A stretch of 44,568 nt of DNA from Bacillota bacterium. Lineage in GTDB: Bacteria > Bacillota > Clostridia > Peptostreptococcales > Anaerovoracaceae. Of the stretch, positions 1-8,995 are shown piece by piece. The DNA is taken from the NCBI GenBank assembly GCA_016302545.1, contig JAEDNK010000001.1, forward strand, positions 1 through 44,568. Direction: 5' to 3'. The position numbers and the translations under genes were made by a program. Within the stretch, counting starts at the first letter, position 1. Each line of letters opens with the position of its first letter. Below the pieces are notes generated by a model, which was not told the DNA's origin, searched no databases, and was given only the letters and a program-made list of their open reading frames with translations.

Positions 1-914
1 TTTCCCTGCCATGTATCAAGCAGATTAAGTCTGTCGTTTATGCCGTTTAATATGGTACGCTTGTTGAAGCTCCAAGGCGGGCTTATAAGTATAGGGCGAG
101 GAGCGTCCCCTGTAAGCCTGTGAATGGTCACCTGAGGGGGTATAAGCTCCAGACAGTCAACTGCAAGGGAAACATATTCTTCAATGGAACCGAAGGGCTG
201 GTAGTCGGGATAGAGATATTCCATCTGCGAGCCCTTTACTACATTGAGAAGATGAAGCTTCATGCCGAAAAGACCGCCTCTGGAAGATACATAGCGGACG
301 GAATCAAGCATCATTTGGCGGCTTTCACCGGGCAGCCCAAGTATGAGATGCACTACGGTCTTTATGCCTCGGGAATGAAGACGCTCCATGGCATCGTCAA
401 AGACGGCAAGGTCGTAGCATCTGTTAATAAGGCGGGCTGTTTCGTCGTGAATGGTCTGAAGCCCCAGTTCCACCCACAGGAAGTGGGTTTTATTTATTTC
501 GGAAAGAAGCTCAAGCACATCGTCGGGGAGGCAGTCGGGACGGGTGCCAATTACAAGACCCTTGATTTTTGGATTTTCCAGCACTGTATAATATTTGGTA
601 CGCAGCTCTGAAACAGGTCCATAGGTGTTGGTGTGATTCTGAAAGTACGCAAGATAACCTGCGTCGGGCCATTTGTCCGAGAGGAGGCGTATTTGATCGT
701 CGATATCGGAAGCAAATTCACCTGAGCCGCTGTCAGAGCAGAAAATGCAGCCGCCAACGCCTTTGCTGCCATCACGGTTGGGGCAGGAAAAGCCCCCGTC
801 AATGGCAAGCTTTATTGTCTTGCAGCCGAACTCCCTCTTAAGCCAGGTGCTTATGGAGTGATATCGCCGGCCTCCGTATAAATCTCTTAAATCTTCACTA
901 AATACTTTGCTCAT
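1..914 (-). CDS. TIGR01212-family (YhcC-like) radical SAM protein, 3' end cut by the window
   Basis: The minus-strand frame is open from ATG at 914 to the window edge (about 304 codons); the C-terminus lies outside. The start follows a good AAAGGGA ribosome-binding site. The N-terminus has the family hallmark GGFSCPNRDGSKGVGGCIFC at roughly residues 38-57, which holds the cysteine triad (C-x11-C-x2-C) expected to bind the SAM-cleaving [4Fe-4S] cluster. Later segments such as GLVIGTRPDCLPDDVLELL and HLILGLPGES fit the radical SAM barrel of the Elp3-like/YhcC group. The substrate of this family is unsettled, so no reaction is assigned. It is divergent from queH across a 91-bp promoter region. 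Confidence 0.9.
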   Translation of the reverse strand, partial: MSKVFSEDLRDLYGGRRYHSISTWLKREFGCKTIKLAIDGGFSCPNRDGSKGVGGCIFCSDSGSGEFASDIDDQIRLLSDKWPDAGYLAYFQNHTNTYGPVSELRTKYYTVLENPKIKGLVIGTRPDCLPDDVLELLSEINKTHFLWVELGLQTIHDETARLINRCYDLAVFDDAMERLHSRGIKTVVHLILGLPGESRQMMLDSVRYVSSRGGLFGMKLHLLNVVKGSQMEYLYPDYQPFGSIEEYVSLAVDCLELIPPQVTIHRLTGDAPRPILISPPWSFNKRTILNGINDRLNLLDTWQG

Positions 915-936
915 ATTGCTATTTTCCCTTTAATTC

Positions 937-964
937 TTCACCGAAATGTGATATACTATATAAT
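937..964 (+). promoter_or_regulatory. Promoter for queH and probably the downstream run
   Basis: TTCACC (937-942), 16-bp spacer, then a perfect TATAAT (959-964), 41 bp upstream of the queH ATG. Its -10 overlaps the -10 of the divergent radical SAM promoter, so the two may compete for polymerase. Confidence 0.45.
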
Positions 965-990
965 CTATAATATAAAATAAATCTTGTCAA
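962..990 (-). promoter_or_regulatory. Promoter for the radical SAM gene
   Basis: Read on the minus strand, TTGACA (990-985) is followed after 17 bp by TAGATT (967-962), about 48 bp upstream of the ATG at 914. The -35 is perfect and the -10 matches 4 of 6. It overlaps the opposing queH promoter. Confidence 0.5.
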
Positions 991-1005
991 GAAAGGGAAG
1001 AAACC

Positions 1006-1686
1006 ATGGTCAAAAAGGCAGAGCCGGCAGTGGCTGTACAACCGAATACAATTGAAAACATCAATATGTTTCAGGAACAGCCGGAGACTGAGGCTCAAAA
1101 GAGAACTCTTCTTTTGCACTCCTGCTGCGGACCCTGCAGTACGGCTTGCATAGAGCGCCTTTTGCCCGATTACAAGGTGACAGTATTCTTTTACAATCCC
1201 AACATAACGGAGAGAGATGAATACGAACGCAGGAGAGAAGCCCAGATTAAGTTTCTCAGAGAGTATAACGAGAGAATTCCCGAAGAGGACAGGGTTGAAT
1301 TTATTGAAGGAGAATATTTGCCGGAGGACTTCTTTGAGGTCTGTTCCGGCTTCAGCAACGAACCGGAAGGCGGAAGGCGATGCACGGAATGCTTCAGACT
1401 GAGAATGGAGCGCACCGCACATGTGGCTCTCAAAACGGACCATGCCATGTTCGGCACCACTCTCACCGTAAGCCCACATAAAAACTACATGCTGATTTCA
1501 GCCATAGGCGCAGAGCTTCAGCGTATATACGGAATAGAGTTTCTGGATGTGGATTTCAAGAAAAAAGCCGGATTTCAGAGAAGCATTGAAATGTCAAAGG
1601 AATACGAGCTATATCGCCAAAACTACTGCGGGTGCGTGTATTCCATGCGCACAGACAAGCAGGCAAACAAACAGAAAAATGATTAA
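1006..1686 (+). CDS. queH: Epoxyqueuosine reductase QueH (DUF208)
   Basis: QueH performs the last step of queuosine synthesis, reducing epoxyqueuosine to queuosine at tRNA position 34; it is the non-orthologous replacement for QueG. Visible family motifs are the paired cysteines of HSCCGPCS (about residues 39-46), YNPNI followed by ERREAQ-type residues, CTECFRLRM, and YCGCVYS near the C-terminus. These are the cysteine sets that bind the Fe-S and metal cofactors in this family. The ATG at 1006 has AAAGGGAAG upstream. It gives an N-terminal extension of about 37 residues before the usual start of the family (KRTLLLHSCC), and no internal ATG has a ribosome-binding site. The asnA start is 25 bp downstream. 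A second queuosine gene, queA, lies at 34.8 kb. Confidence 0.93.
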   Translation: MVKKAEPAVAVQPNTIENINMFQEQPETEAQKRTLLLHSCCGPCSTACIERLLPDYKVTVFFYNPNITERDEYERRREAQIKFLREYNERIPEEDRVEFIEGEYLPEDFFEVCSGFSNEPEGGRRCTECFRLRMERTAHVALKTDHAMFGTTLTVSPHKNYMLISAIGAELQRIYGIEFLDVDFKKKAGFQRSIEMSKEYELYRQNYCGCVYSMRTDKQANKQKND

Positions 1687-1711
1687 AGCACTTCAAAGGA
1701 GGACTAGATAA

Positions 1712-2722
1712 ATGAACAGCTTAATTTTACCAAAGGATTATGAATCAGCCATTGATCTCATGGAAAGCCAGAGGGCAATCAAGAAAATCAAGGACTATTT
1801 TCAGCAGGAACTGGCCTACGGACTCAATCTTCGCAGAGTTTCAGCACCTCTCTTTGTAGACCCGAGAACAGGTCTTAACGATAACCTCAACGGCGTAGAA
1901 AGAAGAGTTGAATTCACATTAAAGGGCATAGACGAGCTTACGGTAGAGGTAGTTCAGTCCCTTGCCAAGTGGAAGAGAATGGCCCTGGGCAAATACGGAA
2001 TTGAGCCGGGACACGGCATTTATACCGATATGAACGCTATCAGAAGAGATGAGGACCTTGATAATCTCCACTCCGTGTATGTGGACCAGTGGGACTGGGA
2101 AAAGGTAATCACCAAGGAGCAGAGGACGGAGGAATATCTGAAAGAGACAGTAACCACCATCTACAATGCGGTTAAAAATCTGGGTGACTATGTAAACAGA
2201 CTTTACAGAAACATTCAGACAGAAATCCCTAACGAAATTTTCTTTATAACCACAAGAGAGCTGGAGGCTATGTATCCCGACCTTACACCTAAGGAAAGAG
2301 AGGATGCCATCACCAAGGAGCACGGCGCCGTATTCATAATGAAGATAGGCGGAAGACTTGCGTCAGGCGAAAAGCACGACGGCCGCTCACCTGACTATGA
2401 CGACTGGGAATTAAACGGAGATATTATCCTCTGGAACGAGATTCTCGACAGAGCCTTTGAGATTTCCTCCATGGGAATCCGTGTCGATTCAGAGGCTATG
2501 AAGAGACAGCTTGAAGCAGAGGGCTGTCCTGAAAGAGCAGAGCTTGATTTCCAGAAGGCAGTTATCGAAGGCAGACTTCCGTATACCATAGGCGGAGGTA
2601 TAGGCCAGAGCAGACTTTGCATGTATTTCCTTAGAAAAGCTCATATCGGCGAAGTACAGGTTTCAGTATGGCCTGAGGAAATGATTAAGGAGTGCGAGGC
2701 TCATAACATCCACCTGCTGTAA
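1712..2722 (+). CDS. asnA: Aspartate-ammonia ligase (asparagine synthetase A)
   Basis: AsnA makes asparagine from aspartate, ammonia and ATP; it is an aminoacyl-tRNA-synthetase-like class II fold enzyme. The 336-residue length is typical. Recognisable stretches are SAPLFVDPRTGLNDNLNG and VERRVEF near the N-terminus, GIYTDMNAIRRDEDLDNLHS, YVDQWDWEK, and a C-terminal GGGIGQSRLCMYFL that matches class II motif 3. The ATG follows AAAGGAGG at about 1696-1703. It is 25 bp after queH and 38 bp before priA, so probably co-transcribed with both, although their functions are unrelated. Confidence 0.96.
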   Translation: MNSLILPKDYESAIDLMESQRAIKKIKDYFQQELAYGLNLRRVSAPLFVDPRTGLNDNLNGVERRVEFTLKGIDELTVEVVQSLAKWKRMALGKYGIEPGHGIYTDMNAIRRDEDLDNLHSVYVDQWDWEKVITKEQRTEEYLKETVTTIYNAVKNLGDYVNRLYRNIQTEIPNEIFFITTRELEAMYPDLTPKEREDAITKEHGAVFIMKIGGRLASGEKHDGRSPDYDDWELNGDIILWNEILDRAFEISSMGIRVDSEAMKRQLEAEGCPERAELDFQKAVIEGRLPYTIGGGIGQSRLCMYFLRKAHIGEVQVSVWPEEMIKECEAHNIHLL

Positions 2723-2760
2723 GCGCTTCAGTTAATTCAGAGGAGAACTATTAAACTTCA

Positions 2761-4791
2761 ATGAAATATATCAATGTAATCATCGAAAACAAAAGCCGAC
2801 ATACGGACAATTTCTTTACATATCGTACCCAGCGGGATGATATTTTCGTGGGAGCCAAGGTTATAGTGCCTTTTGGACCGAAGAACCGTGCCAAGGAAGG
2901 CTTTGTATTTGAGATTACGGATAATCCTCAATGTCCGGAAGATAAGATTAAGGATATTCTGGAAATAAGAGAAACAGAATCCCTCACAGAGGAAATAATA
3001 AAAACCGTCACATGGATGAAGCAGAGGTACGCCACAAAATATTTTGACGGCCTGCGCTGCTTCATTCCGGCGGGAAAGCCTGCAAAAGAGGGAAAAGAAA
3101 AGGAACCATATAAAGACATAGAAGGAAAGTATCGGCCGCCGGAGGCTCTCACGGCAGAGCAGCAGGCGGCTGTAGATGAGATAGGAAAGGCATTGGACCC
3201 TTCAGAGGGCATAGCAAAGAAGAAGGAGCAGAAAATATTTCTTCTCCACGGAGTTACTGCCAGCGGCAAGACCGAGGTATATATGGAAGTCATCGAAAAA
3301 TGCCTGAAACAGGGAAAGACGGCCATAATGCTGGTGCCGGAGATATCCCTTACAGGTCAGGTGATTGAACGCTTTGCGGGACGCTTCGGCAAGGAGAAGC
3401 TTGCGGTTATGCATAGCAAGCTTACGCCGCGGGAAAGATATGACGAGTGGCAGCGGATAAGGAGAGGCGGCGCTCCCATAGTAATCGGCGCCCGCATGGG
3501 CGTATTTGCCCCTCTCCAAAACATAGGTGCTGTCATACTGGATGAAGAACATGAGGCCACATACAAAGCCGATATGACACCTAAATACGACACCGTGGAA
3601 GTAGCGGCCAAAAGGCTGAAGTACTCCGGCGGTGTGCTTGTTTTAGGAAGCGCAACTCCGTCGGTAACCTCCTACCAGAGATACAAAGACGGCATATATA
3701 AGCTAATTGAATTAAAGGAAAGATACAATAAAACCCCCCTGCCTGCGGTGGAAATAGCGGATATGCGAAAAGAACTCAGGGAGGGAAATACGACGATTTT
3801 CAGCAGCGTACTTTATGATGCTATGGAAAGGGCTCTCGATGAAGGCAGACAGATAATACTGCTGCAGAACAGGAGAGGCTATTCCAATTTCGTGTCCTGC
3901 CGTGAATGCGGAAAGGTTATGAAATGTCCTGAATGCGGTATTTCACTTACATACCATCGCAATGACAGCAGAGGAGAAGCTATGGTATGCCACTACTGCG
4001 GGCGAAAAGTCCCCGTGCCGGATAAATGTCCCGAATGCGGCAGCAGATACATAAAATATTTCGGTATAGGCACAGAGCAGGTGGAGGAAGCCGTAAAACA
4101 GTTTTTTCCAAGGGCCAATACAGCAAGGCTCGACCTTGACGCCGTGAAAAACAGAAGAGCTCTAGATATAATTCTAGGAGACTTTTCCAAGAAAAAGACG
4201 GACATACTTATTGGCACACAGATGGTTGCAAAGGGACTGGACTTTGACAATGTAGGTGTCGTAGGGGTGATAGCCGCTGATGTAACCCTTAATATTCCGG
4301 ACTACCGCTCGGCGGAGCGAACCTTTCAGCTGGTAACCCAGGTGGCTGGGAGAGCCGGAAGAGGAAGCCGGCAGGGCCTTGTAGTCGTACAGACCTATGA
4401 CCCTGATAACTATGCACTTAAGGCAGCGGCGGCACAGGATTACGGAGAGTTTTTCCGCCAGGAAATAGCACTCAGAAAATATATGGAGTATCCGCCTTTT
4501 GGGGATATCATAATGGCAAATCTCACCTCTGAAAAGGAGGACGCAGCCAAAGGCTGTGCCGAGAGATGCCGAGCCTATATGGAAAAGGAAAGTACATGGA
4601 AGGTGCTTTCGCCAAAGGTAGCTCTTAGCTTTAAGGGAAAGGAAAGCTTCAGATACTATGTGCTGATAAAATGCCCCAAGACGGAGAGAAACCGCTGCGT
4701 CTTTTACCTTGATAATTTCAGCAAAATTTTGCTTAGAGATAAAGTGGATTGCGTCCTTGGAATAGATGTAAATCCATACAGCTTTTTTTAA
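2761..4791 (+). CDS. priA: Primosomal protein N' (PriA helicase)
   Basis: PriA is the 3'-5' superfamily 2 helicase that recognises stalled forks and D-loops and reloads the replicative helicase. The order of domains is intact: the N-terminal 3'-DNA-binding region (residues 1-100), Walker A GVTASGKT at about 164-171, DEEH box at about 261-264, GSATPS motif III, the zinc-binding insertion with eight cysteines (about 380-425, starting SCRECGK), and helicase motifs V/VI in GTQMVAKGLDF and VAGRAGRG. At 676 residues it is slightly shorter than E. coli PriA (732), as is usual in Clostridia. GAGGAG precedes the start. It begins the widely conserved priA-def-fmt Firmicutes cluster. Confidence 0.97.
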   Translation: MKYINVIIENKSRHTDNFFTYRTQRDDIFVGAKVIVPFGPKNRAKEGFVFEITDNPQCPEDKIKDILEIRETESLTEEIIKTVTWMKQRYATKYFDGLRCFIPAGKPAKEGKEKEPYKDIEGKYRPPEALTAEQQAAVDEIGKALDPSEGIAKKKEQKIFLLHGVTASGKTEVYMEVIEKCLKQGKTAIMLVPEISLTGQVIERFAGRFGKEKLAVMHSKLTPRERYDEWQRIRRGGAPIVIGARMGVFAPLQNIGAVILDEEHEATYKADMTPKYDTVEVAAKRLKYSGGVLVLGSATPSVTSYQRYKDGIYKLIELKERYNKTPLPAVEIADMRKELREGNTTIFSSVLYDAMERALDEGRQIILLQNRRGYSNFVSCRECGKVMKCPECGISLTYHRNDSRGEAMVCHYCGRKVPVPDKCPECGSRYIKYFGIGTEQVEEAVKQFFPRANTARLDLDAVKNRRALDIILGDFSKKKTDILIGTQMVAKGLDFDNVGVVGVIAADVTLNIPDYRSAERTFQLVTQVAGRAGRGSRQGLVVVQTYDPDNYALKAAAAQDYGEFFRQEIALRKYMEYPPFGDIIMANLTSEKEDAAKGCAERCRAYMEKESTWKVLSPKVALSFKGKESFRYYVLIKCPKTERNRCVFYLDNFSKILLRDKVDCVLGIDVNPYSFF

Positions 4792-4825
4792 TGATACAGT
4801 GGAAATAAAATCGGAGGAAATATTA

Positions 4826-5317
4826 ATGGCAATCAGAAATGTCGTAGTAGAAGGCGACGAAATCTTAAGAAAAAAATGCAGAGAAGTAGGAACTGTCACG
4901 GACAGAATCAGACAGACCATGGAGGATATGCTGGAAACCATGCGCGAGGCACGGGGAGTGGGAATCGCAGGACCACAGGTAGGTGTCATGAGAAGGATGT
5001 TTGTGGCAGAGCCGGAGCCGGAGAGAGTGTATTTTATGATAGATCCGGTGATTTTAGAAAAAAGCGGAAGTCAGATTGACGATGAAGGCTGTCTCAGTGT
5101 ACCGGGCATGATAGGCACAGTTGAAAGACCGGACTACATCAAAATCGAAGCAACAGACCTTGAGGGAAACAGACAGGTCTACGAATTCAGAGATTTTGAC
5201 GCCAGAGTTATGTGTCACGAAAACGACCATCTGGACGGAATTCTGTTTACCGACAAGGCGACAAACATAAGGGACGCAGCCGAGGAATACTGTGACGATT
5301 ACGAGGATGAGGAATAA
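4826..5317 (+). CDS. def: Peptide deformylase
   Basis: Removes the N-formyl group from nascent proteins, using a divalent metal, usually Fe2+. All three motifs are present: GVGIAGPQVG (motif 1), EGCLSVPG with the metal-binding Cys (motif 2), and the HENDH metal/catalytic motif (motif 3). I use the ATG at 4826 (MAIRNVVVEGDE..., 163 residues) rather than an upstream in-frame ATG at 4799, because CGGAGG at 4812-4817 lies 8 bp before 4826 and 4799 has no ribosome-binding site. The TAA stop overlaps the fmt ATG by one base (TAATG). The acidic C-terminal tail (DDYEDEE) is unremarkable. Confidence 0.96.
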   Translation: MAIRNVVVEGDEILRKKCREVGTVTDRIRQTMEDMLETMREARGVGIAGPQVGVMRRMFVAEPEPERVYFMIDPVILEKSGSQIDDEGCLSVPGMIGTVERPDYIKIEATDLEGNRQVYEFRDFDARVMCHENDHLDGILFTDKATNIRDAAEEYCDDYEDEE

Positions 5318-6249
5318 TGAAAACGGTATTTATGGGAACTCCTGATTTTGCGGCGGTTATACTGGAAGCGCTGGCAAAGAGCCGCCATGAGATCGCTTAT
5401 GCGGTGACCCAGCCCGACAAAGCCAAAAACAGGGGCAAGAAAATTCAATATACGCCGGTGAAGGAGCTGGCTCTGGAAAAGGGCATAGAAGTGCTGCAGC
5501 CGGAGAAGGTGCGGGGAAACGAGGATTTTATCGGGCAGATGAGAGAATGTGCGCCTGACATAATGATAGTTGCTGCCTACGGACAGATTCTGCCCAAGGA
5601 AATTCTGGAGCTTCCGAAGTACGGCTGCATCAATGTACATGCCTCTCTTTTGCCAAAGCTGAGGGGTGCTGCACCTATACAGAAAGCAATAATCGACGGG
5701 GAAAAGGAAACCGGCGTGACCATAATGCAGATGGCAGAAGGCCTTGATACAGGGGATATGCTCCTGAAGGAGTCTGTGGAAATCGGCGACATGAATTACA
5801 GCCGGCTTCACGACAGGCTTGCACAGATAGGTTCGGGGCTTATGCTCAGAGCTCTTGACCTGATAGGGGAAGGAAAAATACAGCCGGAAAAGCAGGATGA
5901 CAGTCTTTCCACCTATGCACACATGATTTCCAAAGCAGACGGAAAGATTGACTTCAGCAAAAGCCCTGAGGAAATAGAAAGGCTTATTCGCGGTTTTGAC
6001 CCGTGGCCGGGGGCATTTTGCAGCTATGGTGATGAAGCGATGAAGCTCTGGAAAGCCCGGCCTTTGGAGGAAAGTACCGAGGAATATGCCTTCGGAGAAA
6101 TACTTTCCGCAGATGAGAGGGGAATTAAAATCGCCTGCGGAGGCAGAGCACTTCTGGTGACGGAAATTCAGGTGCCAGGGAAAAAACGGGTAAGCGTCAA
6201 AGAATATCTAAAAGGCAACAAGATAGAAAAAGGGAGGATTTTAGAATGA
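5317..6249 (+). CDS. fmt: Methionyl-tRNA formyltransferase
   Basis: Formylates initiator Met-tRNA using 10-formyl-tetrahydrofolate, the reaction whose product Def later reverses on proteins. The N-terminal formyltransferase fold carries VAAYGQILP and the signature INVHASLLPKLRGAAPIQ with catalytic Asn/His, then ETGVTIMQMAEGLDTGD. The C-terminal OB-like domain (about residues 205-310) binds tRNA. The length of 310 is standard. Coupled to def by a one-base overlap and to the next protease gene by a 4-base ATGA overlap, so translational coupling is likely. Confidence 0.97.
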   Translation: MKTVFMGTPDFAAVILEALAKSRHEIAYAVTQPDKAKNRGKKIQYTPVKELALEKGIEVLQPEKVRGNEDFIGQMRECAPDIMIVAAYGQILPKEILELPKYGCINVHASLLPKLRGAAPIQKAIIDGEKETGVTIMQMAEGLDTGDMLLKESVEIGDMNYSRLHDRLAQIGSGLMLRALDLIGEGKIQPEKQDDSLSTYAHMISKADGKIDFSKSPEEIERLIRGFDPWPGAFCSYGDEAMKLWKARPLEESTEEYAFGEILSADERGIKIACGGRALLVTEIQVPGKKRVSVKEYLKGNKIEKGRILE

Positions 6250-6941
6250 CATACTACGGTTCAATGATAATACTCATACCTGCCATTATTTTTACCATGT
6301 ATGCGCAGGCAAAGGTAAATTCAAATTTCAGAAGATATTCAAATGTGAGAAATTCAAGGAACATGACGGGAGCGGAGGCGGCGAGAAGAATGCTTGACGC
6401 CAACGGTCTTGGGAGCGTGCAGATAGAGCAGGTAAGGGGCAGCCTGACAGACCATTACGACCCGAGAAAGCGTGTGCTCAGGCTTTCTCAGTCGGTCTAC
6501 GGAGTAAATTCCATAGCAGCTGTAAGTGTAGCCTGTCACGAGGCGGGCCATGCGGTACAGCATGCCGAAAGCTATAAGCCGCTGAAAGTCAGAAACTCCA
6601 TAGTGCCCCTGGTAAACTTTGCGTCGTCGCTGACATGGCCTCTGGTTATACTTGGAATTATTCTGCTGGCTAACGGAAGCTACATGGGAGATTTGCTGTT
6701 TAATATCGGCGTTATAACCATGCTGGCAGTAATCCTTTTCCACACCGTTACCCTGCCCGTAGAGTTCAACGCCAGCAGCAGAGCGCTGAAGCAGATGGAT
6801 GAACTGGGAATTATCGCAGAAGAAGAAAACACAGGGGCAAAAAAGGTTCTGAGGGCGGCTGCAATGACCTATGTTGCGGCTCTTGCAACAGCTATTGCTA
6901 ACCTTCTGAGAATCCTTGCAATGAGAGGGAGCAGAGACTGA
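6246..6941 (+). CDS. YugP-family membrane zinc metallopeptidase
   Basis: This 231-residue membrane protein matches the YugP/PF04298 family. It has an N-terminal membrane helix (about residues 5-20), the zinc-protease motif HEAGH in ACHEAGHAVQHAE (about residues 97-109), two to three central hydrophobic helices (about 118-170), and a C-terminal hydrophobic segment (ATAIANLLRILAM). The physiological substrate is not established. The start overlaps the fmt stop (ATGA) and AAAGGGAGG precedes it. The same gene sits in or near the def-fmt-rsmB cluster in many Clostridia. Confidence 0.88.
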   Translation: MTYYGSMIILIPAIIFTMYAQAKVNSNFRRYSNVRNSRNMTGAEAARRMLDANGLGSVQIEQVRGSLTDHYDPRKRVLRLSQSVYGVNSIAAVSVACHEAGHAVQHAESYKPLKVRNSIVPLVNFASSLTWPLVILGIILLANGSYMGDLLFNIGVITMLAVILFHTVTLPVEFNASSRALKQMDELGIIAEEENTGAKKVLRAAAMTYVAALATAIANLLRILAMRGSRD

Positions 6942-6966
6942 TGCAGCAGGCATAAGGGTAGGATAA

Positions 6967-8244
6967 ATGGATATAAACAGAAAGACGGCCTTCGATGTCC
7001 TGATGGATGTAGAGAAGAATGAGGCTTATTCAAATCTTTCCTTAAACAACTATATAGAAAAAAACAGACCCGACAGCCCTGCCTTCGTGCGAGAACTGGT
7101 CTACGGCGTACTGAAAAACAAATTTCTTCTGGACCGGTTTTTGCAGCAGCTGATTCCATCCGGGCTTAAAAAAGTTAAAAAACAGGATCTGATGCTTCTC
7201 AGAATGGGAGTATATCAGATTTCATATATGGACTCAGTGCCCGAATACGCAGCCGTCAGCCGGACGGTGGACATGGCTAAAAAGCTGGCAAGAGGGCGCG
7301 AGGGGTTTATAAACGGAGTACTCAGAGGTTATATTCGAAACCGCCAGCAGCTTGTTTTGCCGGATAGGAAAGAGAAATTGGAAGAGTACCTTTCCGTAAT
7401 GTATTCGGTTGAGCCTTGGATTGTAAGACTATGGACAGAGGCTTACGGTGAAGAAAAGGCAGAGGAGCTGCTTAAGGCATCCAACGAAACTCCGGAGCTT
7501 TGCATAAGGGTTAACCTTATGAAAACCCACAGGGACAGTCTGAAAGAAAGACTGGAGGCGCAGGATTTTCAGGTTAAAAAATCAGAGGTTTCCTGTCGTG
7601 GACTCCTGGTAAGAGGCAGCGGACTTTTGGAGACGAAAGAATACGAGGAGGGCTTTTTCTCCGTACAGGACGAGGCGTCTATTTTGGCTTCCGATATGCT
7701 GGGAGCAGAACCTGCGGACAAAGTGGCAGATGTATGTGCCGCACCCGGGGGGAAGACCTTTGCCACGGCAGAGCTGATGGCGGGAGAAGGCGTGATTTAC
7801 GCCATGGATAAATACGAGCACAAGCTGAAGCTTATGGAGGCTCAGGCAAAGAGAGCAGGGATATACAATATAAGGCTTTTACTGCACGACAGTACTGCGC
7901 CTCGCCAAGAGCTAAAGGGACAAATGGATAAAGTGCTGGCAGATGTACCATGCTCCGGACTTGGGGTGATGAGGAGAAAGCCTGAGATAAAATACAAAGG
8001 CAGACAGGACCTGGAGGAGCTTATAGAGCGTCAGGAGAGGATTCTTAAGGCAGCGGCAGAATATGTCAGAGCGGGAGGAATTCTTGTGTACAGCACCTGT
8101 ACCATAAATCCTTTGGAAAACGAAAATCAGATAGAAAAATTTTTAAGGGGAAATAAGGAGTTTAAAGCATTGGAGCAGAAGCAGCTGCTTCCCACGGGAG
8201 GCACCGACGGCTTCTTCATATGCAAGATGAGAAAGGAGCAATAA
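6967..8244 (+). CDS. rsmB: 16S rRNA (cytosine-967-C5)-methyltransferase RsmB
   Basis: Methylates C967 of 16S rRNA with SAM. The N-terminal about 130 residues form the NusB-like RNA-binding domain (FDVLMDVEKNEAYSNLSL, then FVRELVYGVLKNK). The C-terminal Rossmann methyltransferase has the SAM site (VCAAPGGKT), motif IV PCSGLGVMRRKPE with its cysteine, and motif VI STCTINPLENE with the catalytic cysteine. The 425-residue length is usual. It lies between fmt and prpC as in Bacillus and Clostridium, 25 bp after the protease gene. Confidence 0.96.
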   Translation: MDINRKTAFDVLMDVEKNEAYSNLSLNNYIEKNRPDSPAFVRELVYGVLKNKFLLDRFLQQLIPSGLKKVKKQDLMLLRMGVYQISYMDSVPEYAAVSRTVDMAKKLARGREGFINGVLRGYIRNRQQLVLPDRKEKLEEYLSVMYSVEPWIVRLWTEAYGEEKAEELLKASNETPELCIRVNLMKTHRDSLKERLEAQDFQVKKSEVSCRGLLVRGSGLLETKEYEEGFFSVQDEASILASDMLGAEPADKVADVCAAPGGKTFATAELMAGEGVIYAMDKYEHKLKLMEAQAKRAGIYNIRLLLHDSTAPRQELKGQMDKVLADVPCSGLGVMRRKPEIKYKGRQDLEELIERQERILKAAAEYVRAGGILVYSTCTINPLENENQIEKFLRGNKEFKALEQKQLLPTGGTDGFFICKMRKEQ

Positions 8245-8245
8245 A

Positions 8246-8995
8246 ATGCAGGTCGGTTTTAAATCCGATAAAGGCTTAAGACGCAGCCACAACGAGGACG
8301 CATGCTTTGTGCTGCTGCCCGACAAGGTTTATGTCGTAGCCGACGGGGTAGGCGGCGGCAATGCCGGCGAGATTGCCAGCAGAACCGCGGTAAATGAAAT
8401 AGCAAATTACGTAGTAGAACATCCGATAGCTGATATGACTAACAAATACGCCATAGTAAACTATCTGCAAAACTGTCTTGATGAAGCAAACAGCAAGATT
8501 TTCAGTATGGCAAACACCTACGAGGAAAACACCGGAATGGCCACTACGGCGATTATCGTATACGCTGCTTTCGGCAAGGTTTTTATAGCCAACGTAGGCG
8601 ACAGCAGGGTATATCTTTACAGGGGAGGTCAGCTGGTGCAGCTGACAGAGGATCATACATACGTCAATACCCTTGTAAAGGCGGGAATTCTTTCAAAGGA
8701 GCAGGCTGAGACAGACAAGAGAAAGAACGTAATAACCAAAGCTCTGGGAGCAGAGCCTACAGTGGAGCCGGACTTTTTCCAGGTGGAGATTATGAAGGAT
8801 GATATTTTCATAATATGTACCGACGGATTGTATGACGAGGTGGAAAATCCGGAAATAATTCAGGTACTCAGCAAAAATCAGTCCATGTCCGACGTGTGCA
8901 GCGAGTTGATAAACAGAGCAAACAAAAACGGTGGGCGAGATAATATTACGATTATAAGTCTAAAGGTTACGGAGGATGATATCGATGAGCAATAA
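8246..8995 (+). CDS. prpC: PP2C-type Ser/Thr protein phosphatase (Stp/PrpC)
   Basis: Metal-dependent phosphatase that reverses PrkC phosphorylation. PP2C motifs are all present: the N-terminal RRSHNED, VVADGVGGGNAGE (metal-binding Asp), ATTAIIVY, NVGDSRVYLY, TDGLYDEV and GRDNITII. No transmembrane segment is seen; it should be cytosolic. The ATG follows the rsmB stop by one base. Its 3' end overlaps prkC by 11 bp, consistent with co-production of the phosphatase and kinase as in other Firmicutes. Confidence 0.96.
   Translation: MQVGFKSDKGLRRSHNEDACFVLLPDKVYVVADGVGGGNAGEIASRTAVNEIANYVVEHPIADMTNKYAIVNYLQNCLDEANSKIFSMANTYEENTGMATTAIIVYAAFGKVFIANVGDSRVYLYRGGQLVQLTEDHTYVNTLVKAGILSKEQAETDKRKNVITKALGAEPTVEPDFFQVEIMKDDIFIICTDGLYDEVENPEIIQVLSKNQSMSDVCSELINRANKNGGRDNITIISLKVTEDDIDEQ

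Noticed and set aside
120..611. 163-codon plus-strand frame at the left edge
   Set aside because: Shadow of the minus-strand radical SAM gene, whose translation carries clear motifs.
919..1479. 186-codon minus-strand frame antisense to queH
   Set aside because: Shadow of queH; no family similarity and it would cross the divergent promoter region.
4174..4989. 271-codon open frame on the minus strand across the end of priA and def
   Set aside because: It lies antisense to two genes with complete conserved motifs, has no ribosome-binding site and no recognisable domain.
8976..8984. ATG at 8976 as the prkC start
   Set aside because: GGAGG touches this codon with no spacing; ATG at 8985 is 9 bp from it and matches the family start.
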